A DNA stretch of 64,000 nt from Siderastrea radians (Eukaryota > Cnidaria > Anthozoa > Scleractinia > Rhizangiidae): the NCBI GenBank assembly GCA_964017195.1, contig OZ024897.1, positions 5,519,969 through 5,583,968 on the forward strand, read 5' to 3'. The stretch's first letter is position 1. The number at the start of each line of letters is the position of its first letter. A program made the position numbers and the translations under genes. The notes below the pieces were generated by a model. It ran no database searches. It was given only the letters and a program-made list of their open reading frames with translations, and was not told where the DNA came from. Positions 56,458 to 64,000 of the stretch are shown here, one piece after another.

Positions 56458-56800
56458 AAGATGGCAAATCGCGGCAATGAAGATATGAAGGGTATGGAAT
56501 GTTGCGTCGCTCAACAGTCCACGTACTCTTCATGTTTAAGCCCACGAACTCCGAAATCGGGGGATAATGCTTCGATTCCCACCGAGTTCAAAAAAAAATT
56601 TCTTTATCCTGTGTGTACTCCATTCCTTATTCAGACAATGCTCAGTGGGAAATGAATGGGCTCACTTCAGCACTAAATGTACACTACAGAGTAAATTTTT
56701 TGATCACTCCGAGTTGTATAACCCAGTTGGTATCAAGCCAATGTGCGATGAAATTGAGTGGAATGATCGTAGTATTATAGACACAAATCTTGGATTATGA
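56458..56800 (+). pseudogene. Degraded exon in segmental duplicate B
   Basis: Counterpart of 28441-28780. The start MANRGNEDMKGMECC is in one frame and FSTKCTLQSKFFDHSELYNP ... IIDTNLGL to a stop is in another, with indels between. The 3' half is better preserved than in copy A. Confidence 0.4.
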
Positions 56801-56985
56801 GACATCAACTAACCAAAAGACACTTTTATGCTAAAAGAAGCAGTTTCTCTCCATCTCTTCCGGCCGACTCTCTGCTTGTGGGATATTTGGTATATAAACA
56901 TCTTCCGCTGGCTGGTATATCAGAGGGTCATTATGCCCGAGGCCGAAAGATTCTCCAAAAGATACGAAAGTCTGAGTTGACAGTT

Positions 56986-57047
56986 CATTCATTCATTCAT
57001 TCATTCATTCATTCATTTATTCATTCATTCTTTCTTTCTTTCTTTCT
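56986..57047. repeat. (ATTC)n/(TTTC)n microsatellite
   Basis: Homologous to the tail at 30236-30326 in duplicate A; followed by the same AAGGACAAACTCAG text. Confidence 0.75.
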
Positions 57048-57114
57048 TTAAAGGACAAACTCAGCTTTCTTTTTATGCAACTCTGAAATGCTATTAAAAG
57101 GCAAATTTCCAGAC

Positions 57115-57645
57115 CGCAGCTAAATACAATGGACAGATCAGCTTATCTGACCTCCGCAAATTCGAGAAGATCTTGATAAAGATACGAAAGTCTGAGTTGG
57201 ATTTAGCGTTCCTACGCAACTTCAAGTCCCTTAATGTTTACCCAAAGTTTCTTTGTTTCCATTTACCTGCCAACACAACAGGCAAGACGTTTTAGCAATC
57301 AGGAAGCATCTCCTGAAAAATGCTATTAAGAGACGTTCCAAGGAGCATCGCAAACTACTTCTCAAAAGAGACAAATTAAAGAACTGCATTTCCAGTGTCC
57401 TTAGCGGCCTTGACAACTACATTTTACACATGACTATAGCTCACAATGCAGAGAAAGCTGCTCACAAATTTATCAACATTCACGAGAAGAAGCTTACAAA
57501 CCACACAAAAAACACTGTTCTGCCCTTCACTTCAAGCGAGGTTGTCACAAACCTTTATTCGTTTGTTCTCAACACCGAGCAGTTAGATGGGCTCAAATTT
57601 GGCCTGACGCATTTGATTTGCCCACCATCTATTAAAAATAACTAA
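57115..57645 (+). pseudogene. Retroelement ORF fragment (possibly Penelope-like)
   Basis: Frames read DLRKFEKILIKIRKSELDLA and NFKSLNVYPKFLCFHLPANT, then after a frameshift near 57295 VLAIRKHLLKNAIKRRSKEH, KRDKLKNCISSVLS and NTVLPFTSSEVVTNLYSFVL up to 57645. This resembles the N-terminal part of Penelope-type or related RT proteins in corals, judged by style only. It ends just before the stop of gene B on the other strand. Confidence 0.4.
57554..57559 (-). promoter_or_regulatory. Polyadenylation signal of gene B
   Basis: AATAAA on the minus strand (plus TTTATT) about 92 bases after the stop. It lies within the retroelement fragment on the opposite strand, so the fragment may have supplied it. 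Confidence 0.45.
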
Positions 57646-57650
57646 ATAAA

Positions 57651-58068
57651 TCACATTCTGGTCTCCCTTTGTTGCCTTTCTCCGCCAGTGTCCTTGAGAA
57701 ATGCATCCACGTTTGCCTCTACGCATGCCCTGTGTCCTTCACGGTGATAGGCTGAGAACAACCGGGGCGTGAAGAACTGGTTAGCGGTGCAGTGTTGTGG
57801 AAAGACATTGCAAAACAGCTTGGACAGCCCGTGACATGCCTTTAGGTGACAACACTCACAGCAACAGAAGGTCAATTCACCGACTTCGTCCTCTTTCAGA
57901 ACCATCCCATGATGCAGTTCGTCAGGTCCGTCAAACGAATGCAAATCAACAGCAACAGTTCCCTCCGTCTCCTCACTAACACCATGTTGTGGATCCCTTG
58001 GTACAATTAGTAGCATTTCTCCCTCGCCTTCCTCTCCAATTTCATCTCTTTGGTAGCGAGCTTTAAAC
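57651..58068 (-). CDS. Gene B last exon: Cys-rich C-terminus
   Basis: Acceptor TATTTGAACAG. Encodes ELTFCCCECCHLKACHGLSK, NVFPQHCTANQFFTPRLFSA and YHREGHRACVEANVDAFLKD; stop at 57651-57653. Confidence 0.85.
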
Positions 58069-61000
58069 CTGTTCAAATATAGAATGAATAGGCGATTGTT
58101 CAAAGAATTGATAGAAGTATTAGCTTGAGATCTTAAAGTAATGTATACATACGTATCGGAGTTTAAGTATGAAGTTTTGCCGGCTCGCAAAGAAAAGGTG
58201 AAGTATCTTATTTGGACTACAGGGATTGACATAGCAGGTGCGCTCTGGGGAAATAAAATTGCTCCTCAAGTGCTGATCTCAGAATTCTCAGTGATAGACC
58301 TTCGTCAGAGTAAACCAAACCTCCAATTTGTTTTGTCCTTTATACTTTTGAGGCACTCTTTGCGGTTTTCTGACATCTTGGATAGTTCAAGAAATCCAAG
58401 ACGGTCGGGGCGTTCGGAAACTATGACATAATTTCGATTTCACATTGTCATCACGGTCATATTACTGCTCTTTTGTTAAGACGTCTTATCGTATTACACA
58501 CCTTTCAAGTCTGCTCGTCACAGACAAACAGCCTTGAGTTTTATCCAGAGATGTAGTACGCTCTCTCTGTGCCCAGATGGCCAAAAGAGCCTTCTTAGCA
58601 GGATACAACGTGCTACAACCTTGTTCTGCCTTGTTAGCGATTCTTCAAGGCAAAGGAATGTACTTTCTAAGTAAAGAGAATCTTCTTCTGAACTCTCAGG
58701 CGTTTTGTTCCCTCAAATGGAAGTGCAGTTGGGAAAAACGCAGGTAAGGGGACACTCAACTACCCTTCCACACGAACAGAACAAAATCTAACAGATGGAC
58801 TACCAGCCAAAGTAAAAAGAAAAAGTCTATTTTTAAGTCATACTTGTAATAACATGGATTTCCCTCCGCCCTTGGTTTAACAAACGTCTCCAGCAGGTCT
58901 GAAATGACGTCGTGCCCATCTTCACTAATAAACGAGCAATTCAGCTTGGTGCGAGCGAGCATCAGAGCGTCCAGAAGACTGACTCCATATAGCTTCTCTT
59001 CGCTCTTATAACCACCGTCAACGACAACAATCTTTGGTAGTCTTCTCTTTAAGAGCGGTAGAATGGCGAGGTTTTCAACATGGCCACCATCGCTCAGTAG
59101 CAATATAGGTGGCGGTACTGGTCCGGTGTTGACCTTGGAAAACATTTCCCTCATGAGGTATACGAAAGAAATGTGCACAATAAACCACCTATAAGTAAAA
59201 AAAAGAATAGCGTTTAGTAACGTACTAAGGCGGTTCCAAGTTCTTGAAGCTGTCACAGAACAACGCTGATATCATCAACTTTAACTTCACATTTTAAAGA
59301 AGGAAGAATGTTATAATAAAGCTCAAAAATAACGAGGCAGCATTTTCTAAGGATCAGTTAGGTTTTATCACTAATGAGGTTTTCCTTTGGATAATGGTCA
59401 TAAAATCATTTTCTAACTCAATGCCCAGTTTTTTAATGAAGAATGAGCTAATTCAGAACTAGGATAACTTTTAATTCATTATTGTATTCACGTCATACAT
59501 TTTCAAACTGAGTTGATCAGGTAAATTGGCCACCGGAGAGAAATTGAAAGCTGACGTTTCGAGCGTTAGCCGCTCGTCAGCTCTGACGAGGAAGACGAAG
59601 GGTTAACGCTAGTAGTATAGTAGGGATGAAATTATTCTCTTTTTTGCGGGGGAATCTCATTAGCATGCGGGGAAACACATCACCGCCAATGACGTCACAG
59701 ACTGTTGTCTTGATCTTACAGAAAAAGTGCTGAGGATTGAGGAGGAATACACAGTAAAAACAATTGACTACCCCAAACTTGCTTTATTATTTTCACAAAA
59801 CCCCATTGCTGTAGAATACATTAAAGTACAGCCAAGACATCTCACGTCTGTACTGAACCGTGACGTTCTTGTGTGGGCTTCCAATTCATGCCGCTCTCAT
59901 TGTTACTGCAGACAAGTATTCGTCTTTAAGAATAAAAGAAACATTTTCGGTACACTGATTCATAAATTGTACATGTTAATGATGGCGCCAACAAACGAGC
60001 TACACACAGATTTTAAGTGAAAATTTTATTTCAACAGACAAACATTTTCCTATCTTATTGCTTTCGAGGCGATCTTTGACTCAAGAGTATCCTAGTTTTC
60101 TCATCACGGCCTCTATTTCCTCCTCCAAAATCCAAATTTTTTATTTTTCTTCCTCTTCCCCTTTCTCACCCTCCTCCTCCTTCTCCTCCACAATTTTATT
60201 TCCCTCTTCCTCCTCCGCAATTTTATTTCTTTCCTCCTCTTTCTTCTCCACAAATTTTACTTCCCTCCTCCTCCTCTTCAACAATTTTGTTTCCCTCCTC
60301 CTAATCCACAATTTTATTTCCCTCCTCCTAATCCACAATTTTATTTCCCTCCTCCTAATCCACAATTTTGTTTCCCTCCTCCTAATCCACAATTTTATTT
60401 CCCTCCTCCTAATCCACAATTTTGTTTCCCTCCTCCTAATCCACAATTTTATTTCCCTCCTCCTAATCCACAATTTTGTTTCCCTCCTCCTAATCCACAA
60501 TTTTATTTCCCTCCTCCTCGTGCTCCTCCTACTCCTCCTCCTCCTACTCCTCCTCCACAATTTTGTTTCACTCCTTTTTCTTCTCCTCTCATATATCATT
60601 TAATTTACATTTTTTTTTCTGGAACAATAAAACGATATACGTGGTATAAACGAGATGCAAGAGGGGTACAGAAGGGGTAAAGAAAGGGTACAGAGGGGGT
60701 ACTGGAGGGTATAGGAAGGGTACACAGGGGGTACTGGAGGGTATAGGAAGGGTACAGAGGGGTAGTGGAGGGTATAGGAAGGGTACAGGAAGGGTACAGG
60801 AGAAGTATAATAGGGGTACAGGAAGGGTTAACAGGATAAAAAACAATATAGCATATGAGTGAAGGAGGAGGGAAATAAAATTTTGGAGGAGAAGGAAGGA
60901 AACAAAATTGTGGAGGAGGAGGGAAACGAAATTGTAGAAGAGGAAAAGGAGGGAAATAAAATTGTGGAGAGGGCGGAGGAAGAAGAGGGAAAAATGAAAT

Positions 61001-64000
61001 TTTGGAGGAGGAAATAGAGGCCGTGATGAGAAAACTAGGATACTGTTGAGTCAAAGATTGCCTCGAAATTAACAAGTTAGCAAAAATGTTTGTCTGATGA
61101 AATAAAATTTCCACTAAAAATCTGTGTGTAGTTGGTTTGTATGAATCAGTGTACCGAAAATGGTCTTCTATTCTTAAATAACAATACTTGTCTGCAGTAA
61201 TAATGAAAGCGGCAGGAATTGGAAGCCCGCAAGAGAACGTCATGGTTCAGTGATTTTGAATCACAAATGAGATATGAGTTGTTTTGGCTGTACTTTAATG
61301 TATTCCACAACAATGGGGTTTTGTGAAATAATAGGGCAAGTTTGGGCTAGTCTATTGTTTCTACTGTTCCTATTGTGTAAGAAAGACGCTTATTGGTATT
61401 CCTCCTCAATTTAATGAGAATCCACGGCATTTTATTCATAAGATCAAGACAGTAGTCTCTGACGTCATTGCCGTTAATGTATTCCCCCTGCTATACTACT
61501 AATGCTCGAAACGTCAGCTTTCAACTTCTCTACGGTGGCCAATTTACCTTGTCAACTCAGTTGATATACCCAAAGGTTTGTGTTTCACTTCCTGACCAAT
61601 GCACACCACAGTTTATTTAGAAACTAGCCCGCTTGTTCATATAGTTTTCCTTTGATTTCCTTAAAGTGTAGAATTTGAGAGAAGTGGACACGCTTCCAAA
61701 GACACAAACATAAACCTTATCGGCTTTTGAACAAAGGATTCCGGGGTTTACATTGTACAATTGTTTCTCAGTCCACTACAAAAACTGTCATCAAAGTTAA
61801 TTGGTTGGCCAAAAGCTTGACTCGTCCTCTTTACTCCGAATGACTGATTTAGTTTTGTTAGGTAGGGTCATTTAAGACGGTGAGCGATGCTGGACAGGAC
61901 AAAGCCACGTTCTCTTACAATCATTCAACAGCGTAAAAGAATGCAATAAGAAACATGCAATTTATTGTCGTGTCAGTACATTATCAATCAGCAATTCGTC
62001 ACAAATGTTGAATGCTATCGTGCCATGTATCACATAACTAGCTCTTACCTTGCTAACTTCTCCCACCAAGTCGGTTCTTCCGCTCCTGTATCTGTAAGGG
62101 CGATGAAGGCCAATGCGAGGTGTATAATAAAGAAGAACACCAGTGCGACGTGAACTGCTGTATCGAAATCTGTGACTTCCGATAGGTCATGAAAATAATA
62201 TAAGACTTGCACAGCGATTAAAGGAAGTCCTCGAAGGATGTGTATTAGATAGGCAATGACCTGTTGAGCCAAAAGGAACAAAGATAACGAGAAGAGGATA
62301 ACGATTGTAAAAGTGATGATGGTCATAATGCAGGAAAGGTGAAGGGAAAGGGACATAAGTATGATGAGAATGACGAACAGCAAAACGATAGGTGGAATAA
62401 AGACGAAGAGGAGCAATAGGAGGGGGAGGAGGAGGAAGACAAGGGGCTCTAAAAGTGAAGGAAGAAGATAAAGAAGGGAAAGACAATAAGAATGGGAAAA
62501 AGTAAAAGGAGAAGAAGAGGTGTTAGAAGAAGTGCAGGATGATGTTGAAGATGATCGTTGTGACGATGGTGGTGGTGGTGGTGCTGTCGGTGTTGATTGC
62601 ATGGTTTATGGTCGTGAGCATCAACAGAAAGACATACCTTTATTGACAGGTCTTCGTTTTTCAGTGATTTGACATCGCTTATCATGGTCGCTCCCATCTC
62701 GAGACCAAGAATCGAGTGAAGCCGAGTTAGTCCTTCAAGAGAACGGTCATATTTTCCCATGTGAGACGAAAGCGCTGCTGCAGATGTCGCCATAGCGTCG
62801 GATAGCATCACATCTTTAGGCTCCAGTCTGCCTTCGAAGTGGTTTTCGTTTGGGTCGCAGTCAAAACGCTCAATCCCTGTAGGTGACATAGTCAAAAGTT
62901 CATATTTCTCCTCGCTTTCGTGAGATATCTTCCAACGGTTGACCACCATGTTGGATCTGTACTCCGGTTTCATTCCTTTCAGGTCTGCTAGGGACATGGG
63001 TCTTTTCCCCGCTTCTATTTCGTCTTCATTCACACTTTCTTGCTTGTTCTGCGAAAGACATGACCACAGAGGGCAGATATCCTGTAACCCGATTCCTTTA
63101 CAACCAGTACATCCGACGCTGTCTTTGTGATAAAACGCTTTCTGTAACCTCCATCTGCGAATAGACAATTCGTTGTAATTCTTTGCTTCTAACAGAGCTA
63201 ACACAAAATGTTTAATTTATTCAATACTTTTTCCATTCGTTTTCGCAATGTTGTTTTCTTCCAGACTCAAACTAACGAGAAAAAGGGCAAAAATGGACTG
63301 CAATCTGCGCCAGGAAAGATTTCAAAACTAAAAATGGCTCGAGGTTAACATAGATTTCAGCAACTAAGCAACATGGCCAATATTCCATATTTTCCACATT
63401 AAAAACCTTATTTTCCATATTTTTTCTAAGTCTTGAAAAGTGTTCTCCAGAGGTTTCCACGTTTTTTCAAGGATTCAATACTGTGCACGCAGCCTTGTCT
63501 AATACAACACTTGTAGTGCATCTGCTTAAACGTCGCTTAATTTTGGATGAATCGCGGTGCAAACGAAAGAGAATGACCGCATTGGGCAAGGAAAATAGCG
63601 GTTGCTTCTCTTTCCATGTTGTGCCATTGAACCAAGTGAATGGTCCCTTTCTACTTATATGAAATCATGAATTGGACACTTCTTACCTGTTGTAAACATG
63701 CACAAGTCGCTCTTGTAACGTGGTCACCAAAGGCACAATCCACAAGGCAAACCCAGAAAAAAGAAGCATCCAGTAAAAGAGTGAATCAGAATACTCAATA
63801 CTACCAAGCAGCGGGCCTTGGTACACCTTCCAGTATATGACAAATGAATAAGAGTAGATTATTAGGACGTATGATGTCTGGTTTCGCAGCACAGGCATAG
63901 CAATCCAAACAAATAAGAAAACTGGCAAAACAAGAAGCTGGGCCCACAGCGGGATGTTCACTAAGAAGTCATAAATAGTAAACGGGATAAATGTAAACAC
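57651..64000 (-). CDS. Membrane patatin-like phospholipase family gene B (five exons, cut by window)
   Basis: Exons in transcript order: 64000-63687 (partial), 63154-62638, 62260-62049, 59188-58844 and 58068-57651. All phases fit, and lengths equal those of gene A except for six codons missing in 63154-62638 and two in the last exon. The window lacks the GGGIR/Ser part. Visible are the helices up to LVTTLQERLVHVYNR, DLKGMKPEYRSNMVVNRWK, MATSAAALSSHMG, the two-helix exon, SDGGHVENLAILPLL and the Cys-rich C-terminus ending RETRM. No disabling change is seen, so it is probably functional. Predicted role as for gene A: membrane lipid acyl hydrolase, inferred. Donor GTAAGA at 62048 is stronger than the GTAGGA of gene A. 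Confidence 0.8.
58069..58843 (-). other. Intron of gene B (775 bp), conserved with gene A
   Basis: Readily aligned with 32708-33495, including ATAGTTCAAGAAATCCA and CATCACGGTCATATTACTGC, which shows that the duplication is recent enough for introns to match. Confidence 0.6.
58844..59188 (-). CDS. Gene B exon: catalytic Asp motif
   Basis: Acceptor TTTTACTTATAG, donor TTACAA|GTATGA. Encodes WFIVHISFVYLMREMFSKVN, LLLSDGGHVENLAILPLLKR and IVVVDGGYKSEEKLYGVSLL. Confidence 0.85.
60290..60520. repeat. 27-bp minisatellite, about 8 copies
   Basis: Unit AATCCACAATTTTRTTTCCC plus TCCTCCT. The R base alternates A and G along the array, giving a 54-bp higher-order dimer. Confidence 0.85.
60664..60830. 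repeat. GGGTACAGG/GGGTATAGG minisatellite
   Basis: Irregular repeats of AGGGTACAGRGGGGTA, GGAGGGTATAGGAA and similar words; proline-rich frames on the minus strand are artefacts. Confidence 0.75.
62049..62260 (-). CDS. Gene B exon: two membrane helices
   Basis: Acceptor GCTCAACAG|GTC (phase 0), donor TTAGCAAG|GTAAGA; VIAYLIHILRGLPLIAVQ and VALVFFFIIHLALAFIALTD. 212 bp as in gene A. Confidence 0.75.
62638..63154 (-). CDS. Gene B exon: central patatin region
   Basis: Acceptor CTATTCGCAG|A completes an AGA Arg codon; donor ATAAAG|GTATGT. Carries CTGCKGIGLQD and DAMATSAAALSSHMGKYD. Confidence 0.85.
63687..64000 (-). CDS. Gene B first visible exon (partial): membrane helices
   Basis: Open to the window end. 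Encodes FIPFTIYDFLVNIPLWAQLL, SYVLIIYSYSFVIYWKVYQG and LFYWMLLFSGFALWIVPLVT; donor CAACAG|GTAAGAAG as in gene A. Confidence 0.8.

Larger units (their letters stand above)
59508..61565. repeat. Long inverted repeat with minisatellite loop in gene B intron
   Basis: The left arm 59508-60140 and right arm 60990-61565 are inverse copies: AACTGAGTTGATCAGGTAAA, AAATTGGCCACCG, GCTGACGTTTCGAGC, CAAAACCCCATTG, GCAGACAAGTATT, CTCAAGAGTATCCTAGTTTT. The loop holds two minisatellites. The whole unit explains most of the size difference from the gene A intron. The GACGTTTCGAGCGTTAGCC motif is typical of a widespread coral repeat, perhaps Penelope-related. Confidence 0.75.

Noticed and set aside
60058..60603. 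181-codon frame rich in LLLIHNF repeats and its Arg/Glu-rich antisense
   Set aside because: Translation of the 27-bp minisatellite.

Overview
The window looks like cnidarian nuclear DNA, most likely from an anthozoan such as a stony coral. It is AT-rich by eye and has spliced genes with GT-AG introns, AATAAA signals and TATA-like boxes. It also holds a local expansion of intronless rhodopsin-like GPCRs and a very high load of TIR/palindromic transposons, non-LTR retrotransposon remnants, microsatellites and minisatellites. The taxon is an inference; no ribosomal or mitochondrial marker is present.

Layout. 1-6.4 kb is repeat-dominated: a dead L1/Tx1-like LINE (minus), two TIR elements and a 111-bp tandem repeat. 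6.4-7.35 kb holds the 3' terminal exon of an unrecognised plus-strand gene with a basic NLS-like stretch. 7.77-9.5 kb is a nest of palindromes. 12.0-24.5 kb is a tandem array of one GPCR gene on the plus strand: a truncated relic, an intact 305-codon gene, a freshly broken pseudogene and a second intact 305-codon gene, in units of about 4.1-4.2 kb that carry promoter, coding sequence, 3' end and several palindromic elements.

28.4-39.8 kb and 56.4-64.0 kb are two copies of a segmental duplication. Each carries a minus-strand, multi-exon gene for a large membrane patatin-like phospholipase-family protein. I could join six exons of the first copy and five of the second (cut by the window end) with every splice phase agreeing. 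In these proteins the patatin oxyanion/Ser region and the Asp (DGGH) motif are separated by a long multi-helix membrane region. The copies differ mainly by transposon insertions; one intron of the second copy has grown to 2.86 kb by taking in a long inverted repeat with a minisatellite loop.

Between the two phospholipase genes (40-56 kb) I see mostly mobile DNA: a TIR element containing short ORFs and a later CR1/L2-type LINE; a complete 2.34-kb foldback element whose inverted arms are arrays of an 8-bp satellite and which is flanked by the 8-bp direct repeat AGTTGATA; and the 3' end of an RTE-like LINE. No CRISPR, operon or prokaryotic feature is present. The most striking items are the foldback element, the split-patatin membrane proteins with their palindromic intron, and the GPCR birth-and-death array.
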